A stretch of DNA of 64,000 nucleotides, from assembly GCA_036488725.1 (NCBI GenBank), contig DASXHD010000075.1:147524-211523 (forward strand), given 5' to 3'. The notes beneath the pieces were generated by a model. It had not been told where the DNA came from. It saw only the letters and a list, made by a program, of their open reading frames with translations, and searched no databases. The first letter of the stretch is position 1, and each line of letters begins with the position of its first letter. Of the stretch, positions 16,138 through 25,308 are shown piece by piece. The position numbers and the translations under genes are program-made. The DNA is from DASXHD01 sp036488725 (GTDB lineage Bacteria > Myxococcota_A > Polyangia > Polyangiales > Polyangiaceae).

Positions 16138-17561
16138 GGAGAGCAGTCTCGCCGAAAACGCACGATGCCGTCGGCGTCGGTGAACGTCTTGATCGGGCAG
16201 CGCTCGCTGTCGACCGGCGCGACGCTCGCAGTCGGCGGCGGAGCGACGTGCGCGACGTGGTGCGAGCGTCGATGCGGCTCGGCCTCGGCGTGCGACGCCG
16301 CAGGCGCGACCGACGCGACCGGCGCCGTAGCGCTCGCGGCCTCCGACGATGCCGAGACGATCGGCGCGACCGAATGGTTCGGCGCCACGCTCGCGACCGG
16401 CGGCGCCTCGACGCGCTTGGCTCGATTCGATGCGTAGAACGCGCCCGCGCCAATCGCCGCCGCGAGCGCGAGCGCTCCGAGCGCGACGTACGGCGCACGC
16501 CGCGGTCGCATCGCGTCCGACGTGACCGACACGCTCGAAATCTGCGAATGCGGCGGCTCGTCGACGACGCTCGTGACGACGGCTTCAGGATCGGCGTGCC
16601 GCTCGAGCTCCGCGATGAGATGCGCGCGCTCGGCGAGCGTCTCGCCCGCGACGCCCTGAATCCACGCGGCGACCGCGCGCGCGTTCGCGACCGGAACCAC
16701 CGCTTCGATCGCGGCCGCCATGTCGCGCGCCGTGTCGAACCGCTTCGACGGCTCGCGCGCGAGCGCTTTCAGCACGACCGGATCGAGCGCGCGCGGCAGG
16801 GACGCGACGACCTGACTCGGCGGAATCAGCGGGGCCTCCAGCACGCGCGTCACGGTCTCGCCCTCCGAGTCGCTCCCGAAGAGCCGCGTCGCGGTGAGCG
16901 CCTCCCACATGACGACGCCCGCCGAGAACACGTCGCAGCGCCGGTCGATCGGCTTTCCGCGAAGCTGCTCCGGCGCCATGTACGAGAGCTTGCCTTTGAC
17001 CTGACCGTCGCGCGTCGCGTGGATGCGACCGCGCGCTTTTGCGACGCCGAAGTCGACGATGCGCGTGATGCCGTCGCCGCCGACGAGGATGTTGTGCGGC
17101 GACACGTCGCGATGAATGATGCCGAGCGCCTCGCCTTTTTCGCTCTTCGCTTCGTGCGCGGCGTGAAGGCCGTGGAGCGCCTCGCAAATGATTCCGGCGA
17201 CGATCTCGGGCGGGACGTGCTCTTTGTGCTCGCGGACGCGCCGCATGAGACGCGAGAGCGACTCGCCGAGCACGTGCTCCATCACGAGCAAGAGCTCGCC
17301 TTCGGGGAGCGACACGACGTCGATCGTCGGCACGACGTTCGGATGCCGCACGCGCGCGGCGATGCGCGCCTCGTCGAGGAACATCGCCGAAAAATCCGGA
17401 TCCTTCGCGAGGTGCGGATGCAGCCGCTTGATGGCCACGATGCGCGCGAACCCGGCCGACCCGAACTGCCGCCCGTAGTGAACGGTCGCCATTCCCCCCG
17501 ACGCAATCTCGCCGAAGAGGACGTAACGTCCGACTCGCTTCGCAGGCTCCACCACGCGCAT
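16134..17561 (-). CDS. Eukaryote-like Ser/Thr protein kinase with C-terminal membrane helix
   Basis: 475 residues. The kinase domain (about 8-275) has the Gly loop ASGGMATV, catalytic Lys45 in VAIK, HRDVSPHN, DFG and the APEQL segment, so it should be active. After a linker comes one transmembrane helix (about 365-385) and an Ala/Pro/Ser/Val-rich periplasmic tail. ATG at 17561 is the longest start. However, a TAGAAT box covers that ATG and lies 7 bases before the in-frame GTG at 17552, which would be the leaderless start. Divergent from a lipoprotein gene. Confidence 0.92.
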   Translation of the reverse strand: MRVVEPAKRVGRYVLFGEIASGGMATVHYGRQFGSAGFARIVAIKRLHPHLAKDPDFSAMFLDEARIAARVRHPNVVPTIDVVSLPEGELLLVMEHVLGESLSRLMRRVREHKEHVPPEIVAGIICEALHGLHAAHEAKSEKGEALGIIHRDVSPHNILVGGDGITRIVDFGVAKARGRIHATRDGQVKGKLSYMAPEQLRGKPIDRRCDVFSAGVVMWEALTATRLFGSDSEGETVTRVLEAPLIPPSQVVASLPRALDPVVLKALAREPSKRFDTARDMAAAIEAVVPVANARAVAAWIQGVAGETLAERAHLIAELERHADPEAVVTSVVDEPPHSQISSVSVTSDAMRPRRAPYVALGALALAAAIGAGAFYASNRAKRVEAPPVASVAPNHSVAPIVSASSEAASATAPVASVAPAASHAEAEPHRRSHHVAHVAPPPTASVAPVDSERCPIKTFTDADGIVRFRRDCSP

Positions 17562-17565
17562 TCTA
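17560..17565 (-). promoter_or_regulatory. -10-like TAGAAT overlapping the kinase ATG
   Basis: TAGAAT on the minus strand includes the A and T of ATG 17561 and lies 7 bases before GTG 17552. If it is the promoter, translation must begin downstream of the ATG. Confidence 0.4.
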
Positions 17566-17588
17566 TCATCGTGTGGCACAATGACGGG

Positions 17589-18215
17589 ATGCGCCGGATC
17601 TGGGTCCTCCTGACGCTCGCAGTTTGCGCGTGCAGCAGCTTCGACACGATCGTCGACGCCGGCGGGGACGACGACGTGACCTTTCCGGAGCAAGACGTCA
17701 CCGTGCTCCCGCTCGACGCGACCATTCAAGTCGACGCCGAGGCCGACGCCGATTTGCTCGACGGCGCCGGCGGCGACGCGGGCTGCGCGGCGCTTCCGGA
17801 CGGAACCGTGTGCGCGTCGGCGCCCGACCTCTGCCATACGCCGGGGGTCTGCAGCGGCGGCAAGTGCATGGCGCCGGGCATCCACGTCGACGGCTACAAC
17901 TGGAAGAGCGGCGACGACAACGCGCGCTGCTGCGGCGGAACACCCGTGCAGACTACAAGTAATGCGAACTGCGGCGCGTGCGGCATCCAGTGCAACGCGC
18001 AGAACGGCGAGAGCTGCTCGGCGCTCGGCGGACATTATTTTTGCCGCGGGTGCGCCGCGTCGAGCGCGTGCTGGTCGAAATGCTGCTCGGAGTCGTTCAG
18101 CCCGGCGAGCTGCGCGGCGAGCGACTGCGCGGGCAACTGCTCCGCGAAGTACTGCCCGCCCGGCACGCACTGCGTCGTCGGCGGCGGCACGAGCAGCGAC
18201 TACTGCTCTTATTAG
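17589..18215 (+). CDS. Cysteine-rich lipoprotein with Stig1-like module
   Basis: 208 residues. Lipobox AVCAC, then an Asp-rich linker, then about twenty cysteines, many in CGACGIQC- and CPPGTHC-type modules resembling Stig1 and related small disulfide domains. Related modules occur in the lipoproteins at 3784, 5055 and 45939. ATG 17589 is preferred over the out-of-frame ATG at 17581. Function unknown; probably a disulfide-stabilised surface protein. Confidence 0.75.
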   Translation: MRRIWVLLTLAVCACSSFDTIVDAGGDDDVTFPEQDVTVLPLDATIQVDAEADADLLDGAGGDAGCAALPDGTVCASAPDLCHTPGVCSGGKCMAPGIHVDGYNWKSGDDNARCCGGTPVQTTSNANCGACGIQCNAQNGESCSALGGHYFCRGCAASSACWSKCCSESFSPASCAASDCAGNCSAKYCPPGTHCVVGGGTSSDYCSY

Positions 18216-18321
18216 TCAGCTGGCGACAGGCGGCTCGTGCCGGTCCGGCCGGGAGCTCACGCTGCCGCGTGTGGGCAACAAGGACCGGGCAAGACCTGTC
18301 GATTCAAGTGCGCTGCGGGTT

Positions 18322-18327
18322 TAGTAT
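18322..18327 (+). promoter_or_regulatory. -10-like TAGTAT, leaderless start of 18334
   Basis: TAGTAT lies 6 bases before ATG 18334. The 118-base gap to the preceding gene shows no other recognisable feature. Confidence 0.55.
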
Positions 18328-18333
18328 GCGCGC

Positions 18334-19149
18334 ATGTCGCTGAAAGGAAAAACGCTCTTCATCACCGGCGCGAGCCGGGGCATTGGTCACGCGATCGGGT
18401 TGCGCGCCGCGCGCGACGGCGCGAACGTCGCGATCGCCGCCAAGACGACCGACCCGCATCCGAAGCTCCCGGGCACGATCCACACGGCGGCCGAGGACAT
18501 GGAAAAAGCGGGCGGAAAAGGCCTCGCGTGCCTCTGCGACATTCGCGACGAGCAGCAAATCGCCGCCGCGGTGAAGAAGACCGTCGAGACGTTCGGCGGC
18601 ATCGACATCCTCGTCAACAACGCGAGCGCGATCTCGCTCACCGGAACGATCGAGACGCCGATGAAGCGCTACGACCTCATGAACGGCGTGAACGCGCGCG
18701 GCACCTTCGCGTGCTCGCAGGCGTGCCTGCCGTATCTCTTGAAGTCGGGCAGCGGGCACATCCTCAACATCTCGCCGCCGCTCAGCATGAAAGCGAAATG
18801 GTTCGCGCCGCACGTCGCGTACACGATGGCGAAATACGGCATGAGCCTCTGCGTGCTCGGCATGCACGAGGAGTTCCGCGGCAAGGTCGCGGTGAACGCG
18901 CTCTGGCCGCGCACGGTGATCGACACGTCGGCGGTGCGAAACCTCCTCGGCGGCTCGTCGGTCTCGAACCAGGGCCGCACGCCCGAGATCATGGCGGACG
19001 CCGCGTACGCCATCTTGACGAAAGATGTAAACTACACGGGTCACTTCGCGATCGACGACGAGGTGCTGCGCGCCGAAGGCGTGACCGATCTCTCGAAGTA
19101 CAACGTCGTCCCCGGCGCCGAGCTCCTGCCGGACTTCTTCGTGGACTGA
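18334..19149 (+). CDS. Short-chain dehydrogenase, HSDL2-like
   Basis: 271-residue classical SDR with Rossmann motif TGASRGIG (11-18), NNAS, and the active-site pair in YTMAK (YxxxK). The segment ISPPLSMKAKWF and the stretch around YGMSLCVLGMHEEF and VNALWP closely match the SDR domain of hydroxysteroid dehydrogenase-like protein 2 (HSDL2), a family linked to lipid metabolism. The HSDL2 sterol-carrier domain is absent. It opens a run of four same-strand genes (AraC-type regulator, SRPBCC, unknown) with minimal gaps. Substrate unknown. Confidence 0.88.
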   Translation: MSLKGKTLFITGASRGIGHAIGLRAARDGANVAIAAKTTDPHPKLPGTIHTAAEDMEKAGGKGLACLCDIRDEQQIAAAVKKTVETFGGIDILVNNASAISLTGTIETPMKRYDLMNGVNARGTFACSQACLPYLLKSGSGHILNISPPLSMKAKWFAPHVAYTMAKYGMSLCVLGMHEEFRGKVAVNALWPRTVIDTSAVRNLLGGSSVSNQGRTPEIMADAAYAILTKDVNYTGHFAIDDEVLRAEGVTDLSKYNVVPGAELLPDFFVD

Positions 19150-19154
19150 CCACT

Positions 19155-19997
19155 TTGTACACGCTCGGTCGACCCGCTGCGGCGCTCGCTCCGTTCATCG
19201 AGCACTACTGGTTCGTCGTGACGCCGAAGGGCGAGTCGATGAACCTGAGCGTCGACGTGTTTGCCGACGCGCGCGCCGATCTCGTCTTCAACATGGGCGC
19301 CGCCTACACGCGCGTCGCGCCGCCGCGAGCGGCGATCGTGCGCCGCAGCAACCTCGATGCGCAGCGCGTTTATCCGATCACGATTCGCCAGCGCGGCGAG
19401 GTGATCGTCGCCGGCGCGCGTTTCCGCACGGCGGGGCTCGGCGCGTTCGTTTCGTCGGTGCACCGGTGGACGGGCCGCGTCGTTCCGATCGCGACCGCGT
19501 TCGGCAAAGGCATCCTCGCGCTCGAGGGCACGCTGCGCGCCGCGATCGGCGACGCCGCGAAGCAGGGCGCGCTGCTCGACGAATTTTTCCTCTCGCGTCT
19601 CGACGTCACCGAATCCAAACGCACCCTCTGGGCGCTCAAGTCCAAGATCGAAGCAGCCGAAGGGCTCGTGCGCATCGACGACCTCGCCGCCGAAGCGGGC
19701 ATTTCGATCCGCCAAGTCGATCGACTCTTCCGGCAACATCTCGGCATCGGACCCAAGACGTTCGCGCGCATCGCGCGCTTTCAAAACGCGATCAACTTTC
19801 TCAAGGGTGACCCCGGCTGCACGCTCGCCGCGCTCGCTGCGCGCTGCGGCTACTACGATCAAGCGCACTTCGTGCACGACTGCCGGCGTTTCGCGGGCGC
19901 TTCGCCGAAAGAAAAGCGCGGTTACTACCCGGCGGACGCGCCGAGCGACTTCAGCCCCAACCTCGTCCAGTTTTTACAAGATTCGCGTCGCAAATAG
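19155..19997 (+). CDS. AraC-family transcriptional regulator
   Basis: About 280 residues. The N-terminal domain (ALAPFIEHYWFVVTPKGES ... DARADLVFNMG) is the DUF6597-like sensor found before AraC domains. The C-terminal ~100 residues hold two helix-turn-helices (IDDLAAEAGISIRQVDRLFRQ and LAALAARCGYYDQAHFVHDCRRF). No ATG or GTG suits the conserved N-terminus, so TTG at 19155, five bases after the dehydrogenase stop, is proposed. It probably regulates the dehydrogenase cluster; the effector is unknown. Confidence 0.85.
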   Translation: MYTLGRPAAALAPFIEHYWFVVTPKGESMNLSVDVFADARADLVFNMGAAYTRVAPPRAAIVRRSNLDAQRVYPITIRQRGEVIVAGARFRTAGLGAFVSSVHRWTGRVVPIATAFGKGILALEGTLRAAIGDAAKQGALLDEFFLSRLDVTESKRTLWALKSKIEAAEGLVRIDDLAAEAGISIRQVDRLFRQHLGIGPKTFARIARFQNAINFLKGDPGCTLAALAARCGYYDQAHFVHDCRRFAGASPKEKRGYYPADAPSDFSPNLVQFLQDSRRK

Positions 19998-20013
19998 CGC
20001 GAGGTTGCCGCTC

Positions 20014-20451
20014 ATGCCGGCCACCACGACCAAAAAAGTTTTCTCGCGCGAGACCGAAGTCGCGCTCGACATCCACGCGAAGCCCGAGGACGTCTGGGCG
20101 CTCCTTGTCAACGCTGCCGATTATCCGAAATGGAACTCGACCGTCACGTCGCTCGACGGGCGCATCGCCGTCGGAGAAAAAATTCGGCTCAAGTCGATCC
20201 TGGACGAAAAACGCACCTTCACGTTGAAGGTTCTCGAGCTCGAAGCGCCGACGCGCATGGTCTGGGGCGACGCGATGGGCAAGCGCACGTACCTCGTGAC
20301 GCCGAAGGACGCGTCGACCGTCACATTCTCCATGCGCGAACGGATCGGCGGGCCGTTCTTTCCGCTCTTCGCCGGGATGATTCCGCCGTTCGACGCGGTG
20401 TTCGACAAGTTCGCCGCCGACCTGAAGAAGAAAGCCGAAGGTGCATCGTGA
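20014..20451 (+). CDS. SRPBCC (START-like) ligand-binding protein
   Basis: 145 residues with a polyketide-cyclase/START-like helix-grip fold. Opening REtEVALDIHAKPEDVWALLVNAADYPKWNSTV is the classic first strand-helix of SRPBCC proteins. A long C-terminal helix (FDKFAADLKKKAE) closes the cavity. Such proteins bind lipids or other hydrophobic molecules. The stop overlaps the next start by 4 bases (GTGA). ATG 20014 is preferred to an in-frame TTG at 20005. Confidence 0.85.
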   Translation: MPATTTKKVFSRETEVALDIHAKPEDVWALLVNAADYPKWNSTVTSLDGRIAVGEKIRLKSILDEKRTFTLKVLELEAPTRMVWGDAMGKRTYLVTPKDASTVTFSMRERIGGPFFPLFAGMIPPFDAVFDKFAADLKKKAEGAS

Positions 20452-20855
20452 AACACAAAATCGGGACGAAAGAAAAACCGACCAAGCTCGAAACGCCGCC
20501 GCGAACGTCGGAGTACACGATGCACTTGGACGAAATCGACGGCACCGAGATCATCGTCTGCACCGTCGGGAAAACGGTGCTCCACTACGACGCGCGTTGC
20601 CTCGACGATCTCCACGCGATGCTGAAGAAGCACGGCGACTGGATGGATCTCGGCTCGGCCGACGAGCAGAAGCCCGCGAAAGACGGCACCGTCGAGGCGT
20701 GGGGCCGCTCGAAAAAAAATCCGGTCGGCGGATGGTACGGGTTGAAGAAGGGGCTCCGGGGCCGCTTCGGGATGTACGTTCCGCCGCTCATGGAAAAGCT
20801 CGGTCTCGCGGAGCTCACGCACGACGCGAAGAACAACAAAATGCGCGCGCTCTAA
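20448..20855 (+). CDS. Conserved hypothetical protein (small, basic)
   Basis: 135 residues that I do not recognise with confidence. The sequence is soluble, Lys-rich at both ends, with a central LHYDARCLDDLHAMLKKHGDWMDLG and a GGWYGLKKGLRGRFGMYVPP segment. The GTG start is embedded in the preceding stop (GTGA), so it is translationally coupled to the SRPBCC gene. Its last 4 bases overlap the convergent TPM gene. Confidence 0.7.
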   Translation: MKHKIGTKEKPTKLETPPRTSEYTMHLDEIDGTEIIVCTVGKTVLHYDARCLDDLHAMLKKHGDWMDLGSADEQKPAKDGTVEAWGRSKKNPVGGWYGLKKGLRGRFGMYVPPLMEKLGLAELTHDAKNNKMRAL

Positions 20856-21652
20856 AAAGAGTCGCCGCCGCCGCCGCCGCCGAAATCGCCGCCGCCGCCG
20901 GTGAATCCCGAGTCGCCGCCGCCGCCCGAGGACCAAGACGAGTCGCTGGAGGACGAAGACCACGAGGAGTCGTTCGACCACGAGCTGCCCGACGCCCATC
21001 CGGTCGACGCGCGGCGGCCGTTGCTCGAGAAGAGCGACACGAAGCCGCGCACGAGCAGCACCAGAAAAAGGATCGGCACGAGAACGATGATCGCCAGCAA
21101 GACCAGGCCGAAAAAGATGTCGCCCGGCGTCGCGGGCTTCGGCTTGGGGGGCGCGCCGCCGAGGCCGCCGCGGTCGAGCGCGGACATGATCGCGTCGGTC
21201 GCGTCCTCGACCGCAGCGTCGTAGTCCTCGTGACCGGGCATGAGGTGCGGGCGCATTTTCTGGCGAACGATGTCGTTCGCTTCGAGGTCGGTGAGCGCGC
21301 CCTCGGCGCCTTTGCCCGTCGCGATCCACGCTTTGCGCTCGACCGGCGCGACGACGAGAAGCACGCCGTTGTCCTCGTGCTTCACGCCGACCTTCCACGC
21401 GCGGCCCGTATCGACCGCGACGTCTTCGATCGGCTCGCCCTCGAGCGACTTCGGAATGAAGACGGCGATCTGGTTGCTCGTGCGGAGGCGATAATCCTCG
21501 AGCTTGCGATCGAGCGCGAGCCTTTGCGTCTCGCTGAGCTTGCCGGCCGTGTCGGTCACGTGACCGGTGATCGGCGGCGGCGTGAAAGCACGCGCCGGGA
21601 TCGCGACGAGCGCGAGGAGAAGCGTCAGCAGCGCGACGATGCGAACGTTCAC
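20852..21652 (-). CDS. TPM-domain (YgcG-type) secreted/membrane protein
   Basis: 266 residues: signal peptide, a TPM_phosphatase domain at about residues 25-150 (HVTDTAGKLSETQRLALDRKLEDY, WKVGVKHEDNGVLLVVAP, ATGKGAEGALTD), a transmembrane helix at about 180-202, and a Ser/Trp/Gly-rich tail ending in repeated GGGG. TPM proteins are periplasmic with proposed phosphatase or photosystem/respiratory assembly roles; the activity here is not established. The start is GTG, 7 bases after a TAACTT box. Confidence 0.85.
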   Translation of the reverse strand: MNVRIVALLTLLLALVAIPARAFTPPPITGHVTDTAGKLSETQRLALDRKLEDYRLRTSNQIAVFIPKSLEGEPIEDVAVDTGRAWKVGVKHEDNGVLLVVAPVERKAWIATGKGAEGALTDLEANDIVRQKMRPHLMPGHEDYDAAVEDATDAIMSALDRGGLGGAPPKPKPATPGDIFFGLVLLAIIVLVPILFLVLLVRGFVSLFSSNGRRASTGWASGSSWSNDSSWSSSSSDSSWSSGGGGDSGFTGGGGDFGGGGGGDSF

Positions 21653-21659
21653 GCCATTG

Positions 21660-21665
21660 AAGTTA
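21660..21665 (-). promoter_or_regulatory. -10-like TAACTT, leaderless start of 21652
   Basis: TAACTT on the minus strand lies 7 bases before GTG 21652. An intervening out-of-frame ATG in the spacer is not used for this protein. Confidence 0.5.
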
Positions 21666-21670
21666 GCACC

Positions 21671-23869
21671 TCAGTGAATCGCGAGGTCGAGCTTCGGCAC
21701 GCCCGCTTCGCCGCGGTCGAGGTAGCCGTAGCGCGCGAAGCTCTCCATCACGCGAACCACGTACGCGCGCGTCTCGCCGAACGGGATCGCTTCGACGAAC
21801 GCGTCGAGCTCCATGCCTTTCATGCGCTCCGCCCAGCGAAGGACCGAGTCTTCCCCCGCGTTGTACGACGCGACCGCGAGCGGAATCGAGCCGTGGCTCT
21901 CGACGATCAAGTCGTGGAGGTAGTGCGCGCCGAGCGCGATGCTGCGCGCGGGGCTGTGCAGGTCCCCCTCTTCCAAGCGAATGCCCATCGCGTGCGCGAG
22001 CTTGTCGGCGGTCTCGGGCAATAGCTGAAGGACCCCGACGGCGCGCGCCGGCGAGAGCGCGTCGGTCGAAAATTCGCTCTCCTGGCGCATGACGGCGTCG
22101 AGCAATCCGGACGGGAGCGTCTCTTTGATCTCGGCGTCGCGCACGACCGACGCGAACGGCGCCGGGTACGCGCACGACCACGCCCAGCGCGTCGACGGGC
22201 TCGGCGCGCGCGAGAGATCGGCGGCGTCGATTTGCGTCGAGAGCTGCATGCGTCGGCGGCCGCGATCGACTTTTCCGTACGCGATGCAGAGCGCTTCGAC
22301 CGCGCGTGACGGCGCGGCCGCGGTGACCTCGGACTCGCGCGCGCGGAGCGCTTCTTCGGCGTCCCCTTCGAGACCGACGCGGTCGAGCGTCGCGACGGCT
22401 TCGGGCAACGTGACCACGAGGGGCGCTCCGCCGTCGGCGGGCGCAGGTGCGATCGCAGGCGGAATCGGCGCGCCGAGCTGCGCGAGACGCGCGCGTGCGA
22501 CGAGCGCCGGCCACGTGAGCGGCACCGAGCGCGCCACGTCCGTGAAGCGCGCGAGCGCGTGCGTGCGGTCGCCGTCTTTGAGCGCGGCGAGCGCGGCGAG
22601 ATTTTCCATTCGCGCGCGTGCGACCGCGTCGTGCTCCGAGCCGGCGCGCTGCTCGAGGAGGGCGCGCGCCTTCTTCACGTCGCTGCCCGTTTCGAAATGC
22701 GCGATCGCGCGGAGATGCATCGCTTCGTCGTGGTCGGCGGCTCCCGAAAATTTGGCCGCGTACTCGTCGAAACGCGCCGCTGCTTTTTCCCAGCGACCGT
22801 GGAGCAGCTCGAGCCGCGCGGAGTAGAACGTCGCCGCGGCGACCTCGGGCCCTTTGCGAAAACGAGCCACGACCTCGGCGTAGCGCGCGATCGCCTCGTC
22901 GTCATGATCCGCACGTGACAGCGCGCGCGCCGACCAGAGCAAGTCCGATGCGGCGTCTTCGTCGGACTTGTCGGCCGCGCATTGATGAAAAATCGTCGCC
23001 GCCTCGACGTAACGCGCGCGCGCCCGCATCATCGCGTCGGCCCGCGCGCGGCGAAGCTCGAGGGGCTTCATCGCGCCCGGCGCGCCCTGCGCCCGATCGA
23101 GCGCGTGAAGCGACTCGTCGAGCCGACCATCGTCGGCGAGCGCACGCGATCGCGCGATCCAATCGCGCTGCGCGAGCGGGTGCTTCGGATCTTCCTTCGC
23201 GAGCACCGCCTCGGCGTCGCGCGTCTCGGAGAGAACGCCGTGCACGAGCAGCCAGCGCGCGTCGGCGATCGCATCGGCCGTCTCGCCGGTGTGCAAGCGA
23301 ACGCTGCGCGCCGCCGCCTCTTGAGCGCGCGTCTTGTGCTCGGCGCCGATGACGTGCGCGCACTCCGCGTTCGCACGCGACGGAAGCTTCGCGTTCATGA
23401 AAGCTTCGGCGGCTGCGACGTGATCGTCGTTGCCGGCGGCGTGCTTCGCGAGCCATTCGCCCGCGTCGGCGAACGGCCCGTCGATCGCTTGCGCCCGCGC
23501 GCGCGCGCGTCCGATTTCCGGTGCGAGCGCCGGGAGCTCCGCCTCGAGCCCGGCGAGCGCCGCGACCGCCGTCTTGCCGTCACGCTTTTCGATCGCGACG
23601 CGCGCGCGCGCGAAGCGCACGTCGGGTTTTTTTCGATCGGCCTCCGCGAGCGCATCGATCGCGGCCGCAGCGGCGGTCCATCGCTCCTCACGAACGAGGG
23701 CGACCCACGTCGGCGCCGGCGCGGCCGCGTCCTCGCTCGCCACAGGCGCGCTCGATGAAAGCGGCGCGCCTTCCGCCGTGCGCGCCGCATCGGCCGCCTC
23801 CCCGCCACGGTTCGCGCACGAAAGTACCGCCCCCGCGGCAACGAGCAGCGCCGCGCGCCGCTTCCTCAT
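21671..23869 (-). CDS. Soluble lytic murein transglycosylase with TPR superhelix
   Basis: 732 residues. A lipoprotein-like signal (AAGAVLSCAN) is followed by about 500 residues of TPR-like helical repeats (the Slt70 doughnut) and a C-terminal SLT lysozyme-like domain. The catalytic Glu is E597 in MRQESEF. Other SLT motifs are ARAVGVLQLLPETA, ASYNAGED and ETRAYV. It cleaves peptidoglycan glycan strands to anhydromuropeptides in the periplasm. ATG 23869 follows a TACCGT box by six bases. Confidence 0.92.
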   Translation of the reverse strand: MRKRRAALLVAAGAVLSCANRGGEAADAARTAEGAPLSSSAPVASEDAAAPAPTWVALVREERWTAAAAAIDALAEADRKKPDVRFARARVAIEKRDGKTAVAALAGLEAELPALAPEIGRARARAQAIDGPFADAGEWLAKHAAGNDDHVAAAEAFMNAKLPSRANAECAHVIGAEHKTRAQEAAARSVRLHTGETADAIADARWLLVHGVLSETRDAEAVLAKEDPKHPLAQRDWIARSRALADDGRLDESLHALDRAQGAPGAMKPLELRRARADAMMRARARYVEAATIFHQCAADKSDEDAASDLLWSARALSRADHDDEAIARYAEVVARFRKGPEVAAATFYSARLELLHGRWEKAAARFDEYAAKFSGAADHDEAMHLRAIAHFETGSDVKKARALLEQRAGSEHDAVARARMENLAALAALKDGDRTHALARFTDVARSVPLTWPALVARARLAQLGAPIPPAIAPAPADGGAPLVVTLPEAVATLDRVGLEGDAEEALRARESEVTAAAPSRAVEALCIAYGKVDRGRRRMQLSTQIDAADLSRAPSPSTRWAWSCAYPAPFASVVRDAEIKETLPSGLLDAVMRQESEFSTDALSPARAVGVLQLLPETADKLAHAMGIRLEEGDLHSPARSIALGAHYLHDLIVESHGSIPLAVASYNAGEDSVLRWAERMKGMELDAFVEAIPFGETRAYVVRVMESFARYGYLDRGEAGVPKLDLAIH

Positions 23870-23875
23870 GCCGAG

Positions 23876-23881
23876 ACGGTA
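23876..23881 (-). promoter_or_regulatory. -10-like TACCGT, leaderless start of 23869
   Basis: TACCGT on the minus strand lies 6 bases before ATG 23869. It reaches the last base pairs of the neighbouring gene at 23882. Confidence 0.45.
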
Positions 23882-25207
23882 TCACTTGTTCGCCGCGAAC
23901 CCGAAGAAGAAGTGGTACGTGCTCGTGTCGTTCACGTTCGTCGCCGCGAGCACCCAGAACTCGCTGCCGCCGTACGTTCCGGCCTTCTTGCGTGTGGCCG
24001 TCGCGTGCAGGATTTCGCCGTTGTAACCGCTCGAGCGATCGAGCGTGTACGTGACGTCCGGGCTTCCGCCCGAGAGCTGCGCCGCGTCGAGCACCATGAC
24101 GTTGATCGGCCCGTTCGTCGGACCGTCGCTGACGAGATCGAGATCGAAAGTCGCCGACGTTCCGATCGGCACGGTGATGCCGGTCGTCGGAAGCGAGTAG
24201 CCTCCATAAGTGAGCGTCGCGCTCGGAAGCACGGGGACTGCCGCGTAATACACGTTGCCCGCGGGCTGCGGCTGACACGGCGCGCGCCCGGCCGCCGCCG
24301 CCGCGTTCGACCAAATGCGCTGCACCATGAACGGGAAATCGGTCGGCTTGAAATACGAGTCGCCCTCTTGCGCGCACATGTCGCCGAGCTCGGTGAGCGG
24401 CTGGAACGAATAGATGATGTGATTCTGATCGACGTCGGAATAGCCGTAGAGATTTTGCGTCGAAAACGGATCGGTGACTGCTTCGACCATTTCGTGGCTC
24501 GTCGACGAGGTCGTGACGTCGTCGCCTTGCATCGAGCCGAAGCTCGCGCAGCGCGGGATGACCGCGAAAGCGACGTTCACCGCGCCGATCGCGACCGAGT
24601 CGTGATAGCCGCCGATGTTCTTGCAGCTGACGCCGAAGTTGCCGTCGCTGACCTGGACCGACGCGGGAAGAAACAGCACGTAGACGGTGCTCGAGTCGGG
24701 CGCGCCCCAGCCCGCGTGCGTTCCATCGAGGTGTGAGATGACGAACTGCTCGAGGTCCTTCGGCGCGAGCGTCGCGCCCGCGTCGGCGCCGAGCTCGCTC
24801 GGGTCGACGACGACCGCGTCGCGCGCGACCACGGGTCCGACGCCGTACTCGTTCACGGCGCTCTTCCAGTACGCCGAAGCGCCGAGCGTTTGAACGAACG
24901 TCGTGAGATTTGCCATCGAAGGATCGGCGGTGAAGAAAACCGGCAAGAGCTTGGGCGAAGCGATGATCGTGCCTTCGCTCGAAATCGTCGGATACGCCGG
25001 GTGCGGCGCCGGGTAGGCGTCGCTCGGCGCGCCGTTGTTCACGTCGGCGGCGCCGCCGTCGTCGAGCGGCGTGGACACGTCGATGTCCACGACGTCGGCG
25101 CCCGCGTCGTCCGGCGCGAGGCCACCGCCGCTACTGCATGCGCTCGCGGCGAGTGAAAATCCGAGAAGGGCGAAGGTTGCAACCGATCGGCGCGTCAGGA
25201 AAGTCAT
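23882..25207 (-). CDS. Lipoprotein with HEMVE metallopeptidase-like motif
   Basis: 441 residues. Signal peptide ends SACSS (Cys24), followed by an Asp/Ala linker. In the folded part, H238-E239-M-V-E242 with D246 (SHEMVEAVTDP) looks like a zinc-binding HExxE/H-type site, seen in EXORDIUM/PHI-1-like and related secreted proteins that recognise a temporal phase of cell-wall or protein processing; the assignment to a family is tentative. The C-terminal ~100 residues are beta-rich and may form an Ig-like domain. ATG 25207 is chosen over an upstream start because it gives a normal signal peptide. Peptidase activity is inferred only. Confidence 0.72.
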   Translation of the reverse strand: MTFLTRRSVATFALLGFSLAASACSSGGGLAPDDAGADVVDIDVSTPLDDGGAADVNNGAPSDAYPAPHPAYPTISSEGTIIASPKLLPVFFTADPSMANLTTFVQTLGASAYWKSAVNEYGVGPVVARDAVVVDPSELGADAGATLAPKDLEQFVISHLDGTHAGWGAPDSSTVYVLFLPASVQVSDGNFGVSCKNIGGYHDSVAIGAVNVAFAVIPRCASFGSMQGDDVTTSSTSHEMVEAVTDPFSTQNLYGYSDVDQNHIIYSFQPLTELGDMCAQEGDSYFKPTDFPFMVQRIWSNAAAAAGRAPCQPQPAGNVYYAAVPVLPSATLTYGGYSLPTTGITVPIGTSATFDLDLVSDGPTNGPINVMVLDAAQLSGGSPDVTYTLDRSSGYNGEILHATATRKKAGTYGGSEFWVLAATNVNDTSTYHFFFGFAANK

Positions 25208-25308
25208 GGGGCGCGCTCGTAGCAAACTACGGTCCAGCCACGAACGACGCGGAAAACCCGCGGCGCGCGCAAAGCACGTGCGTCGATTGACGGCGCGCGT
25301 CCAGCTCT

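Noticed and set aside
20852..21000. GGC/CCG-rich run as a DNA repeat
   Set aside because: It encodes the Gly-rich tail of the TPM protein and is better seen as protein low complexity.
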